Assembly (NCBI GenBank): GCA_037349105.1
Contig: JAYJMM010000105.1
Location: 3,162,001-3,226,000, forward strand
Source of the DNA: Limnomonas spitsbergensis
Taxonomy: Eukaryota; Chlorophyta; Chlorophyceae; Chlamydomonadales
Direction: 5' to 3'
DNA length: 64,000 nt
Under the pieces are notes generated by a model, which saw only the letters and a list, made by a program, of their open reading frames with translations, was not told the DNA's origin and searched no databases. Position 1 is the first letter of the stretch. Every line of letters starts with the position of its first letter. A program made the position numbers and the translations under genes. Below, piece after piece: positions 20,258 to 31,740 of the stretch.

Positions 20258-23200
20258 CTACTTCTTCTTTCCGCCACGCTCCTTCGTGGACAGCTGCAGC
20301 ACCACGTCCGGCGCGACATTGTAGAAGGCCAGCGTGAACTCGTCCCGCATAAAGCCGCACCCATCTCTGGCCAGACGCTGCTTGTTGGCGGGGAGGCCTA
20401 GCACGCTGGCCAGACGCTCTTTGAGATGACCGGCAGAATCCTGCAGGGGGGGTGACGGCGAACAGGGTTTTGAGTAATGACAGGGCTATGGAGGCAGATG
20501 AGATGCGAGGACGGAAGCCCGCAAATGAAGGAGGGCACAGAGGCAAGAGCAACATATTTAGGCTCTACAGGGTTTAGGGTCTTGACAAACGCTGAGCCTG
20601 AGGGGTTTAGGGTTTAGGGTCTTGACATACCCTTAACCCGAGGGGTTTAGGGTCTTGACATACACTGAGCCTGAGGGGTTAAGGGTTTAGGGTCTTGACA
20701 ACAGCTGAGCCTGAGGGGTGCCCACCGCCCAGCAAGCTTGTATGGGCGATCCTGGCAGACAAGCAGGTCCAGGAGTTGCAAACTGGCAGGTAAAAACCTA
20801 GGCTCCTGCTCACCAGTAACGAGGCCACCTCCACCTCCAGCAGCTGCCCGATGAGCTTGTCGCTGCCTTCTAGCTCCGGGCACTGGACGCGCACCTTGCT
20901 GGCACCTGCAGCAGGCAAAAGCGTAGCAGTCATGACCACAGCAGCAGATAAGAGTGAGATAAAGAGAGTGAAAGGGTGTGACAGGGACAGAGTGTGAGAG
21001 ATCCCCCCTGCAAAGCAGGCCCCCCCCCCCTGTAAAACTCCCCATGCCAAAAGTGTTAATTAATTTGTAAGAAAGTACTCCCCCCCCCCCCCAAAAATCA
21101 AAAAATGTTATTTTCTGCATCTTCACAATAAGATCCAGCACCTCACTCTAGTGCGCAGGTGTGGGGTCCCACACTCACCGGGGAACCTGGTCAGGAACTC
21201 CTCCTCCTGCTCAAGCACAAACGTGCCGTCGGTACGTGGCCGCTTGGCATCCCGTTCATCGTCCGGCATCGGCGGCGGCGCCTCACGCGGCGGCAGAGGT
21301 GCGGGTCCGCCGCCCTGGGGCATGGGTGGCGGGGGTGGGCGGGCCATCCCACCGCCTTGCATTGGCATGGGCGGCCGCATGCCCCCCTGTCCTCCCATGC
21401 CCATGCCCATGCCTGCACCCATCGGGCCGCCCATGCCCATCGAACCTCCCCGGCCCATGCCCATAGGTCCTCCCATCCCCATGCCTCCCATCGGCGGCCT
21501 GGGCATACCACCCATTGGTGGCGGCGGAGGCAGCTGGCCGCCCCCACCCTGCTGCATGCCGGGCATCGGAGGTCGGGGGGGCGGTGGCAGCGGCGGGCCC
21601 TGCCCCCCTGGCTGCGGAGGTCCAGGCATGGGTCCCGGTGCAGGCCTTGGGGGCAGTGGAGGCTGCATGTGCTGCTGCTGCCTGGTGTGCTGGTCCCTCT
21701 GGGACTCCTGGGAGAGAGGGAAACAGCAGGGATATCCATTTAAGCTTTTCTTCCACACTCGTTCACACGGGTGGCTGAGAGAAACCGATTAAAAAGGGCG
21801 AAGTGGATGCCAATGGTGGACAGGTGCACCCAGGGAGGGGCGCCAAAACGTATGGTGAGTGCAGCAGACCCTGGGAATGCACCGAGACAGGGATTGAAAA
21901 AAGTCGTTGGATCCAGCTTTTCTTGCGTACCGGTATATCCTGGCGCATTATTATCAAGTATCTGGGATTCCACTTTGAACGGTTGAACACAAATGAACTT
22001 CTGTCACCCGCTTTCTATAAATACGGCCCAGATCTAAAACCTCATGAACCCCGCAACAACACATCCTACACTCCTGCATCTTCAGCATAGCGTCAAGTGT
22101 TGCAAGAAACACGAGCACTGCAGCGATGCAGGGTTTCTATGCTTCATCAAAGAAACCCCGGCATGCAGCGCTTCCCAAGTTCTCTGCATCCCTGCGCCAG
22201 AGTTTATATTGCGGTGCATCAGCTACACTTCAACTACAACTACAACATGCCCTTCGAGCAGGAAGCTCTGTTGCTTGTGCCACCGACTGCAGGCCGGTCA
22301 AGGTTTGGTCCCAATCGGCCCGGTGCTGGCCGCCCAAAGGCCACCCCCGAAAGGTGGGGTATCTTATGCACTAAATGAAGCGCTGCCCTCCTCAACCATA
22401 AACAGCTACATGGCTTTACACCACCTGCAAGGGATGCATGCCAAGACAGCATGCCTGGGATTTGCTGCAGGGCCAGGCAGCACCTTATCTAGCATGCCTT
22501 CACACAAACATACAGCCCTTACCCTGCCCCATCCATTGCCAGATTGGACAAACACAGGGGAGATACGCCACTTGGCCACTCATGTCTTGCCCTACCATCT
22601 CCGTCGTCAAGCAGCTAAAGATCTCTGTGCCATCCATTACCCATCTCCCCCCTGTCGACCCTCCCCTCCCACCAACGCTCCACGTCCTCCCCTTCCAATT
22701 ATCCTCCGACTCATTCCCTTTCACCAACCCTCCGTAACCTCCCCTATCCATGACCCTGTGCCTCCTCCGTCCCCGTCCCCCTGGCTACCCCCTCTACCCC
22801 GCCCCCTCTACCCCTAGCACACCTTGATTGCCTTGAGGTAGCCTTCTGTGGGCTCGCTAGAGCCGTCCCACACAATCGGCCGGCCCGTTCCGGACATGAG
22901 CTTCTCTCGAATGGACATCCCCACCACCTGTGTTACCTCCTCCTCAGTCGATCCTGTGACAACAATATTTAGGGATGGAGGGTTTAGGGATGAATGTTGA
23001 GGGTTAAGTATTCAGGGATAAGTGTTCAAGGACGAGTGTTCAAGGACGAGTGTTCAGGGATGAGGGTTCAGCATGGGCAGCGGGTTATAAGCCTCCACCA
23101 TCTGTGTCACCTGCTGTATACACGGCCCTGTGCGGGCAGCTACAGTGCTGGTGAAATCGTTTTGTGTGAGCAAATTTGAAATCCACACAAGACATGAAAA

Positions 23201-26200
23201 TATTCGAAACAAGAATTAATGTGTGAAAGCCGATGCGTGTTTCCCCGCCCCGGTGGGTCCTGCTGCTGCTGTCAGCAACACATAAGCAAGTGAGGTGAAC
23301 GGCTGCTTGTAAGTGCCTGTGGGTGGCAGCCCTGACAGGGTGCAGCGGGCATAGCACCAGACGGGGCTCTGTCCAACGCAGCGCACCGCTTTAAACTATG
23401 ATGGGGAACCACTATCAGGGTCAAGGGTTGAAGGGTCTAGTCACACCAGTCCAGCCTCCTCATCTCCACTACCCCCTACCAACCACAAGATCTCGAGTCT
23501 TGCCGAGCCCTCTCCTTCACTTAATCCAAACAAGGCTCCTGCACCCCCCTGACGCCAATGCAATTTCCCCTTCGCGTCCTTCAGCCCAGCATCTCCTTCG
23601 TCCCACAGAAAAAAGCTCTGTGACAGCCTACAACTGCTTCATGCCAGGTTCAAATGGCTTAGATAGCTTCAAACTGCTCCAGTAACGCTTCAAAACCAAG
23701 ATGCAAGATCCTCTAGACCCCTGCCACGAAGATATCAGGCCGTGTGCATTGCAGCCCGACCAGTCCTTACTTCCACACAATGCCCTGTTGACACGAGATC
23801 CGTATTCCGCCTCTCACCAAAAATATCAGGTCGTGTGCGAGCCAGCCCGACCAGATTCCGGGTGATCTCGTCATCCTTGGCCTTGGTGCTGTCCCTCAGC
23901 TTACTCATCATGGCCTCCCGCTGCTCACGCCACCTAGTTTGGGGTTTATGGTTCAGGATTTATGGTTCAGGATTTAGGGTTCAGGATTTAGGGTTCAGGA
24001 TTTAGGGTTCAGGGAACTTAAGGTTGGGTGTGACAGGGGATGCTGTCCCTTAGATGACTCATCACACCCTCCTGCTGCTCAGGCCACCCAGTATAGGATT
24101 TAAGGTTATGAATTCAGGGGTTTAGGGAACTCAAGGTCGGGTGCGGCAGGGCATGCTGTCCCACAGTGACAGTACGCATCATGCCATCCTGCTGCTCACA
24201 CCACCTGCATGCAACATGAGGGCCAGGCCCCAGCCCCAGTTTCAGCGCATGCCACTCAGATCTCTTCTACGTGTGCCGCCACCACTAAGAATCCCTGACC
24301 AGTCCTCAGCATGTAGGGAGCGCGGCAGTGAGGCGATCATCAGGCGCACGCCATTAGGGAGGCGGCATCCTAGCCTTTCCTTTGGCTCCACTGAGCGACC
24401 AGATGGCCATCCTGCCTCCCCCTCGCAGTCCCCACATCACCCGTGAGCATTGCAATCAGTGCTGTGCCGTTGCGCCGTAAGTCGGAAAACGTGTAAGTAA
24501 TTGCGGTCCCTTACAGGTAAACGTCTGGGGTCAAAGTAGCTGGGTTTTCCTTGAAATTACGGTGGCTGAAACTCCGCCACGTAATTCAGCCCTAGGACCG
24601 TGATCGGCACACAGCACTGATAGCAATCCCCACATACCCGGCATCCTTGCAATCCCTCTGTGAGCCCCACAATATCCCTCGCACATCGCACACATCGCAG
24701 GACCTGATATCCCGCATAATGGGCATACGGTACGGTTTCCCCCCTCCCAGCTTCCCAGTATTCCGCGATCCTTGTACAATCCGTGATCCCCACAATCCCA
24801 AACGGCCTGCAGTCCCCGAGATCTCCCATAACCTGCATTCATGACCTCCTTTCGCATCAGGTCGATCAAGCTGACCTGCGCGTGCTCTGCCATTTCCTCC
24901 ACCGCCACAACCTACCCCGTGATGGGTTTTGAGGGATTCAAGTTTGGGACTCACAGGGTTAGGCGTTAGGTTTATAATCCCACCTTGGATCAATCAGGCT
25001 GATCCGCATGTGCTCTGCCATCTCCTCCACCGCCACAAGCTCCCCCGTGATGGGCGACACAACGAACTTGGTGGGGTCGTAGACCTGACCGCTGGCCAGG
25101 CGCGCCGTGGATGCGCGGGGGTCAACGCGCTGGTAGTTCCGAACGACTCGCATCGGCGCCTCCTCGGCCTCCTCCTCCATGTCCTGCTCCATGTCCACGT
25201 CGTCCATGGCCGGGGCTGGGGTTGGGGGCAGCGGCGGCGCGCCGGACGGCAGCGGCGGCCTACCGTCGTCAACGTCGGGCGCTGCGCTCGGGCCCGGCGC
25301 GTTGCTGATCATGCCGGCAGATGCCTGGGCAGCCTGGGCGACCATCTCCTGCTCCTCGGCATCCATCTGTAAAACAAATTGCACCGCACTGTAAGAAGGA
25401 CCTCAGGCATACAAAAAAAAATCTATTAAAGCTGCCGTCAGGGCAAACTGTCGACAAAAACTCTTCTTTTTCTACACAAAAACTGGTGTTGACAATCGAT
25501 AATTAGTTCAATCATGAATCCCTCAACCCCAAACAACGTTAATTATAAGGGAAGGCAAAGCAAATCTGCGGTGCATGGGTATGAGTCACCCAGCTGTGCC
25601 ACCCAGCTCCATCCATCCATCCAGCTACTCAGCTCAGCTGCATTCACCCAGCTCTACCGCCCAAGAGCTTCCACCCAGCAGGTATTCGTCTATGGTAGTA
25701 GGAGTCACTGTAAGTTACTAACTGTTATATTATTTGTCTGATGAGATTGGATGCTGCCCCTTCAGGACTCCATTCACAGACTCCAGCCAGCCAGACCGCA
25801 CCGTAGTTTCTTTACCTGCATGTCAGCCGCGTCTGCCGGCTTGGCTTCCGGCTCGGCAGCAGCTGCCCCCTCCGCCCCCTCCGCTCCGGGCCCCTCGTTC
25901 TTGGCGCCCTGCATGTACTCCCGCGCCTTGTTCATGGCGACAATGTCGCGCAGCGCCAGCGGCGGCGGGAGCTCTTCGTCCTCGTCGTCAAAGAACTCAA
26001 TCGTCTCGACAATCACAAACTCGTGCCTACAGCGGGTGGGGGATAAATCAGGGGAAGCTAGTTTAAGGTTGAGGGTTCAACCCAGAGTGTGATGAAGGTC
26101 AATGTGAATCTGGGGAGGAGCCCAGCAATGGACAGCTGGCAGATCAGGGGAAGCTACTTTGTTGTGGGATCAGGGGAAGCTATTTCATTAGGGATCTGAG

Positions 26201-29200
26201 TTCAACAACGAGGGAGCCCTGCAGCAGGCAGCTGGCAGATCAGGGGAAGCTAGTATGTTAGGGTTCAGGTTTGAGACTTGGCCTCGCAGCTGGAAGCTGG
26301 ATAATTAGGGGAAGCTAATTTAGGGTCACGAGCTTAACCCTGAGCCCTGCAGCGGGCAGCAGGCAGATGAGGGGAAGCTAGTTTAGGGTTATGGGTTTAA
26401 TCCTGAAGCCTTTAGAGGGCAGATCAGGGGAGCTTCTTTAGGGTTAAGGGTTTAACCTGGACCCTGCAGCAGGCCAAGGGCCGATCAGGGGAAGCCTGCT
26501 CAGGGGCTACGATTTGAACTCTGAAAACTGCAGCAAGCGAAGGGCTGATCAGGGGAAACTAGTTTAAGGTCGAGACTTCAACCCTACACCAAACAGCAGG
26601 AGAAAGGCAGAGAAAGGTATGCTGCCAGGGGTGAAACTGCAAGCTGGCATGAACATGTCTGCAGGGCACAGATGCGGAACATTCTTCAGGCGCCTGCTTG
26701 TCATCACTTTCACTATCACCTAGGCAGATCCACAAAATCAAACGGCACAAGAACGGTCTGAGGGATAACACGGCCACCTCTCTGGAGCAATCTCGCGGCC
26801 CCCTCCCCCTTCACTTGTCAGCCACCTGCACAGCTCCTTTTACACCGCCTGCACACCATCACCAGTCATCAGCTGACGGCCTGCACAGTCATGCACTCCC
26901 TCCTCAGCTACATCTGCACTCGTACACCATTATGCACCTGCCCTGGAGCAAGCTCTCACCAGTCGATGGCCTGCACAGCCATGCGCTCCCTCTCAGCTAC
27001 ATCTGCAGCATCCTTCTGCTCCTTGTCGCGAACCCGGTCCCACTCCAGACGCTTCAGGCAACGTTCCAGTGTCAGGGCTCTACAGCATGAACGTGAGGGC
27101 ACTACACCTTCAAGGCAATACAACATGAGAGCATTACATTATGAAGGCACTACATCATGAGGGCACTCCAGCATGGAAGCACTACAACATAAGGGCGATA
27201 CAATGTGACAGCACAACAAAACAAGGGACCTACAATCGCGTCAGGCTACGCTACGTTGGGAGGGCGCTGCACTGCGAGGGTAAATTGTGTTTGCATGGGA
27301 TATCTAACTACTTCAACCGACAGCACCAGTCGTTGAAGACACCGCTCAAGCATCAGGGCACTAGAGCTCAAAAGCCACTAAACCGTGTGCCGTAGTGATC
27401 TTTGAGGTGCATCCGCCCCCTCCTTGGGCCCCTGCACCCCTCACATGGCAGCTGCATCCCCCTCCCCTGTGACCCCCTCCCTCCCCCTGCACCCCTCCCC
27501 TGTGACCCCTTTCTCCCCCTGCACCCCTCCCTTGTGACCCCTCCCTCCCCCTGCACCCCTCCCCTGTGACCCCCTCTCCCTCCCCCTACACCCCTCCCTT
27601 GTGACCCCCTCCCGCCCCCTGCACCCCTCCCCTGTGACCCCCTCCCTCCCCCTGAACCCCTCCCCTGTGACCCCTCCCTCCACCTGCACCCCTCCCTTGT
27701 GACCCCCTCCCTCCCCCTGCACCTCTCCCCTGTGACCCCCTCCCCCCCCCTGCACCCCTCCGCTGTGACTCCCTCCCTCCCCCTGCTCTCCTCACATGTC
27801 AGCAGCATCCTTGGCCAGCTTCTCCTTGATCCCCTTGGGCGGCATCAGCACTCGACTGTAGGCATCGCACAGAGACGTGAAGAAGCTGAACAGGCTGTGG
27901 GTGGGCTTGAGGAAGTTGAACTGCAGAGGGGAGTAAGATAACCATATGTCAGTTACTGGCACCACAGTATAACGGAAACGGTGCAACATTCGTAATAAAT
28001 AGGGGAGAAGAATAAAGCTGAACCAGCTACGGGGTGGGCTTGAAGAAATTGAACTGCAGAGGGAGCAGCGATGGAGTAAAGATAACTAAAATAAATACCG
28101 CTCCCACCGGTATTCTGTTAAAACGTTTTCAGTAGGCAGGCAGAGAATTTATAATACAGATGAACAGGCCCTACCCTTTTTCGGATTCTCTTCGTGTATG
28201 ATACCTACTTCCTTCCTTTCTTTCTTTCATCACATCAAACCGCCCCCCCCTGCAGCACCCCGCCTCACACCTGAGGGTTGGTGTGCTCCCTGCTGCTGAG
28301 ACCCGTCAGGAAGGCCTTCCCATTCCGCGCGACAAACTGCGCCGTGAGCTTGATGATGTCAAGGTCCATTAACGTGAGACCTTCCGGAATATTCACCTGG
28401 GAAAGGCAGCGGAGGGGGGAAGGCACAATTGATCGACAGCTCAACTGAAACTCAGCATTCCTTGTAGCACTGGGATGTCCACCTGGGAAAGGAGGGGAGG
28501 GGGACAGTGTTTGCTTTTTCGGCTACGAGTCCACCTTCGGCAGGCCGCCCGGCGGCCACTAGAGGCCTGATCGGGGGCAAACCTGGACTGGCTCACGGTT
28601 GGTGGCCAAAGCAGCGTGGCTGGCCGCAAACAGGGCCTCAGGCCATAGGCCGGAGTGTAGCTGCCAAGAAACTGAGTCACGAAAAAAGAATCACGGGAGG
28701 AAGAGCAAGCAGCAGGGATGGGAATGGTGAGGGTGATTGCAGAGCAAGGAGATGGTACTAGGTCAAACATAATGGATGGGAGTGATGGCAAGGCAAAGAG
28801 GGGGACAAAATGCGCCGTGCGCTTGACGTCGTTGTGTTCCATTAGAATGAGCCTTTCGGGGATGTTCATGTTGGTCTGGGCAAGGAGGGGATGGTGGCAA
28901 AGCTCACCTAAAATGCTGCTACATCATGCGGCCAACAAGCCTCCCTCTTCCTCTTCCTCTCTTCCCCCTGCCAGCCTCCCCCCTTCCCCTTCCCTCATCA
29001 TTCCTCTCGCCTTCCTGGCACCTGCCTTTGCCCCTCCCCCCTGCTGGTACTCACAGTGTATATGTCATCCGCCGGCTTCTCGAGCTTGGCCAGCGCGTGT
29101 GGGATTACTTCCACAGCCGGGATGTTCAAGCTGGCGGCCGAGATGGCCACCTGGCCTGGCCCAGCGCCCGGCGCCCCCGCCGCTGCTGCTGGCGCTGCGC

Positions 29201-31668
29201 CATTTTGGTCCTTGCCAGCCGCGTCGGCTGCTGGCTCACTGAACTCCTTTATCTGCGTGCACACGGGCAGCATGGAAAATATCGAATATGTTCTGTGTGA
29301 AACGGGCATCCTTCATTAACAAAAGGCTAGAGTGCATTTAGCGGGCATGAAGTGCTTTAGCTTTGGCAAGAGGCTTTGGGGGCAAGCCGACAACGCTCGC
29401 AAAGAAGGGGGAATGAGGCACGTTGCAGATAGGGCAAGGCGCACTTTGGTGGATGCAAGGACAAGAAGGGGGTAATGAGCTATTGAGCTCCCACATTAAT
29501 TATGCATCATGACGCCCTGTGTACTCTACGGAGGAGCAGGAGCATGATTGCGGCATGCATGCACTTATGGATCGGATTGACGCTGGTGTGCTGAGAGCAT
29601 GGGGGTATGGCAACAATAGCTGCGAGAAGAGGCGGGCGATGGCCAATTATTGAAATACAGCCATGCGCGGCACAACACCATGTGAGAAATTGCTTCCACA
29701 AGGCGGTTAAGTGGTGTTCGGGAAGCCCCGGAAAGTGCATGCAAAGCATGCGCTGGTCACAGGCATAGCAGCAAGCATCATCATTGTGGGCATGCAATAA
29801 GCGTTTGTGGGTTTAGAACATCAAAATTGAACCTTGAACCCTTGACCTCAGAGGCGAAGCAGTTTGCGCAATTGCAGCCATCGGCATTCAAGCACCGTGG
29901 CATGCACCAGGCGTACGCGCATGTTGATAATTCCTTATGGATCGTGAGCTGCTCGCTCACTGTCTGCCTCTCACCTGCTGCTTGCAGTACGCATGGCAGG
30001 GGACCAAGGGTACTAGCAAGTTATTTGTGAACTTTGACGATTCCCTTGTGCATGCATGCGCATCCGGCGCCCTCACCCGCAATTTGTAGTATGCATGGTA
30101 AGGGTCTGTGGGCACGAGGAAGTTGAACTTGACGTTGTTCTTCTCATTCGCCAAGATTCGCTTCTCAAACTCGCCACCTGCAGTGACAGGCACGCGTGCG
30201 TGGTTGATAAATAAACACAACGCCCAGGGGCAGGCAATAAGGAAGCCAACCTTTATGACGTAGCACTGGGAAGGGTCCCATACAAATCAGGTTAAGCTGA
30301 ACAGGGCGGGAGTAATGATTGGAAGGCCAGGCTTTCAGCAGTAAGTCAAGGCGAGGGGTGTGGCTATACAGGCCGTGCTACCTCTCCGATACTTTTTGTA
30401 GTAGCCTAGAACGCATGGCCCTGTATCGATGCAAGGGTGGTCTAGGCTAAGCTGCTGCCTTTCAGCATTGTGCTGTTTTTTTCTTGTGGGAATCCAGAAC
30501 TTATGACCAGGTATCTAAATTCTGTATGTTTGTGAGCGACAGCTGTGAAGACTAGAATCTGACTGCAGGACTGACACCCGAAAATTCATTTTCGTCCGCA
30601 CCAGACCGCCTTCGTGGTCGCTGGGCGGTAACCACTTAGCCAACTGAGATCAAACTTGTTGATGCCTACAGCCGGTGGCCCCAGCAACAGAATTTGCATC
30701 ACCAGGCCCCCACAGCAATAGGTCATGATACAGCTAAGTGTAGCTGAAGCACTGAATTGAAGTGCTCCCAGGCAGGCTTGTGTCGGTTGCTAGCCTCTCT
30801 GCTGGTTGAATTAATCAGCTGGGGATGCCATGCGGTTATGGCATTGCAGCCGTTCAGCTGCCTAGATGCCAATGTATTACAGGCAAACAGCCCAGGAGGC
30901 GGTAAACAGTTACCAATACTTGATTTCATCTGTGAAATTCCCATGGAATGCCAGCAAGCTGCTGTCATGCCCACAGGGATATCGTTCACTGCCAATAAAG
31001 CTACCCAGCAGCAGAAAACAGCATTATAACCAAGAGGGCACATCTTATTCCAGACGAAGAATAGGCTTCACCCTAGTTTTGCCCGGCGGCCAAAGTCCCT
31101 CTCAATGGACCGGCCACCAAGTGTGTGGGGATGGTTTCATGCGGACAGCAATAGCTGTATGGGGGTGTAAATTTCCTTCTCATGATTAGGCTGCAGACTG
31201 AAGTGCCGAATAGGCACGTTTAATGACATCCCTGCAACGACACTGACGATGCCATCAGCCTGTGGGTGCAGTCAAACAACGACAACACTGCATGGGCCTG
31301 TTGGGTCAGGCACTCTTCTCCATGTGTGACGGTCGCGTCATTAGCAGCGGCTGAGAGCTGAGGCATTGCTTCAATCTACATCCCCTTGGAGCTGCTTTAT
31401 TGCCCTCCTGCTTCCTGCTCTACTACTCCATACACACACCATGCTTGGCAACGAACTGCGACGTCTTGTCGATGATGGCACGGATATCTGGGGGCGGCAG
31501 GATGATTCCGATGGCCTTGGTCTGCGTCGCAAGCTTCTTAATCGCGAGTAGCTCCTCAGCTGGAGGCAGATGCGTGCGCGCCTCGCCCACGGCGATCATC
31601 GCAGTCGAAGTGGGCGCATCATGCACGTCGCCGGCAGGCACGATGGCCCCAGAATTTGAACCTGCCAT
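20258..31668 (-). CDS. SF3A1: Splicing factor 3A subunit 1 (SF3a120/Prp21), 13 exons
   Basis: SF3A1 is part of the U2 snRNP SF3a complex needed for prespliceosome assembly in the nucleus. Exons (minus strand): 31440-31668, 30077-30177, 29055-29252, 28271-28396, 27796-27920, 26960-27079, 25816-26026, 24984-25366, 23818-23933, 22823-22953, 21179-21707, 20814-20905, 20258-20440. Phases agree throughout, giving 847 residues (human is 793). SURP1 spans residues about 54-110 (GIILPPPDIRAIIDKTSQFV, FNFLVPTDPYHAYY). SURP2 spans about 185-255 (LDIIKLTAQFVARNGKAFL, THSLFSFFTSL). Next come DFVVVET-type text (HEFVIVETIEFF), VVSPITGELVAVEEMAEHM, VWDGSSEP, and a Pro/Gly/Met-rich segment (about 581-757). 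The C-terminal ubiquitin-like domain ends in LSTKERGGKKK. The start is the ATG of MAGSNSGAIVPAG; in-frame upstream codons lack an ATG. Nearly every exon has a decayed copy of its edge in the neighbouring intron. Confidence 0.97.
20568..20720. repeat. TTTAGGG-containing minisatellite in SF3A1 intron 12
   Basis: Four or so units of 40-50 bp each contain GGGGTTTAGGGTCTTGACA followed by CTGAGCCTGAGG. The plant-type telomere heptamer TTTAGGG is embedded, but the array is interstitial and irregular. Confidence 0.75.
22230..22350 (+). repeat. Dispersed repeat family B (SINE-like?), copy in SF3A1 intron 10
   Basis: GGTCAAGGTTTGGTCCC is the core, preceded by CTCTGTTGCTTGTGCCA and followed by GGCCGCCCAAAGGCC. 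The same core recurs at about 15322 (-), 34645, 40596 (-), 45302 (-), 50609 and 56694, and in weaker form at 28575 (-) and 46098. It is unclassified; no clear tRNA-like promoter boxes were confirmed. Confidence 0.6.
23090..23118 (-). repeat. Echo of SF3A1 exon 10 5' part
   Basis: CCTCCACCATCTGTGTCACC copies CCCCACCACCTGTGTTACC of the true exon (about 22918-22940). Confidence 0.5.
23728..23765 (-). repeat. Echo of SF3A1 exon 9 3' end
   Basis: GATATCAGGCCGTGTGC and GCAGCCCGACCAG repeat the exon 9 end (AATATCAGGTCGTGTGC, CAGCCCGACCAG at 23822-23855) about 95 bp further along the gene, beyond the true donor. Confidence 0.7.
23936..24208 (-). repeat. GGATTTAGGGTTCA repeats and two echoes of SF3A1 exon 9 5' edge
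   Basis: A 15-16-bp tandem (GGTTCAGGATTTAGG) fills 23943-24010. It is followed by two copies of the exon 9 acceptor region: CCTCCTGCTGCTCAGGCCAC (24069-24088) and CATCCTGCTGCTCACACCAC (24185-24204). The true sequence is GCCTCCCGCTGCTCACGCCA (23913-23932). The copies are spaced about 115-155 bp apart. Confidence 0.7.
24845..24935 (-). repeat. Echo of SF3A1 exon 8 3' end (pseudo-exon)
   Basis: Translation of the copy gives VAVEEMAEHAQVSLID, against VAVEEMAEHMRISLID in the true exon at 24984-25050. DNA identity is high over about 65 bp (GTGCTCTGCCATTTCCTCC against GTGCTCTGCCATCTCCTCC). The true donor context is not preserved. Confidence 0.8.
26030..26600 (-). repeat. Imperfect tandem array seeded at the exon 7 acceptor
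   Basis: About eight units of 60-80 bp share CAGATCAGGGGAAGCTA, a TTTAGGGTT tract and CCCTGCAGCAGGCAG. The first unit abuts the real acceptor at 26027. It recurs every 60-80 bp and each unit carries a potential acceptor-like CTGCAG. Confidence 0.7.
26876..26930 (-). repeat. Echo of SF3A1 exon 6 3' end
   Basis: GACGGCCTGCACAGTCATGC, ACTCCCTCCTCAGCTACATC copies GATGGCCTGCACAGCCATGC, GCTCCCTCTCAGCTACATC at 26964-27004, about 80 bp beyond the true donor. Confidence 0.75.
27436..27790 (-). repeat. 33-bp CT-rich array in SF3A1 intron 5, headed by an exon 5 echo
   Basis: About ten units of CCCCTGTGACCCCCTCC and CTCCCCCTGCACC extend up to the true exon 5 end. At the far end, CCTCACATGGCAGCTGCATC (27441-27460) copies the exon 5 donor region CCTCACATGTCAGCAGCATC (27790-27809). 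Confidence 0.8.
28024..28062 (-). repeat. Echo of SF3A1 exon 5 acceptor
   Basis: GGTGGGCTTGAAGAAATTGA, ACTGCAGAGGGAG copies GGTGGGCTTGAGGAAGTTGA, ACTGCAGAGGGGAG at 27900-27932, acceptor included, about 120 bp upstream in gene direction. Confidence 0.75.
28505..28690 (-). repeat. Dispersed family B copy in SF3A1 intron 3
   Basis: GTGTTTGCTTTTTCGGCTAC, CTTCGGCAGGCCGCCC and TTGGTGGCCAAAGCAGCG parallel 45235-45400 in order and spacing. The two long copies show that the family unit is about 150-200 bp. Confidence 0.65.
28800..28875 (-). repeat. Decayed duplicate of SF3A1 exon 4
   Basis: The copy reads MNIPERLILMEHNDVKRTAH, against VNIPEGLTLMDLDIIKLTAQ in the true exon at 28337-28396. It continues to FVPLFA against FVARNG. 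The CAG acceptor is not preserved (CAGACCAAC precedes). A further partial copy of the acceptor region lies at about 28470-28500. Confidence 0.8.
29970..30040 (-). repeat. Echo of SF3A1 exon 2 3' end, partly in frame
   Basis: The copy translates to KFTNNLLVPLVPCHAYCKQ in the same frame as the true KFNFLVPTDPYHAYYK (about 30080-30132). GCAGTACGCATGGCAGGGGA matches GTAGTATGCATGGTAAGGGT. Confidence 0.75.
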
Positions 31669-31740
31669 TTTGCTGCTGTTGCTGCTGCGCTGTGCTGGCT
31701 GGCTCTGGCAAGCTGCTGCTGCGGCGAGCAGACCTGACAC

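Noticed and set aside
21151..21792. Gly/Pro-rich forward frames opposite SF3A1 exon 11
   Set aside because: These are shadows of the Pro/Gly/Met-rich coding exon on the minus strand, whose splice phases fit SF3A1.
20560..24130. TTTAGGG-type runs as a telomere
   Set aside because: The runs are short, irregular, interstitial and within SF3A1 introns, flanked by coding exons on both sides.
27368..27808. Gly/Arg-rich minus frames in SF3A1 intron 5
   Set aside because: They derive from the 33-bp CT-rich array. The exon 5 donor at 27795 and the exon 6 acceptor at 27080 bracket the region as intron.
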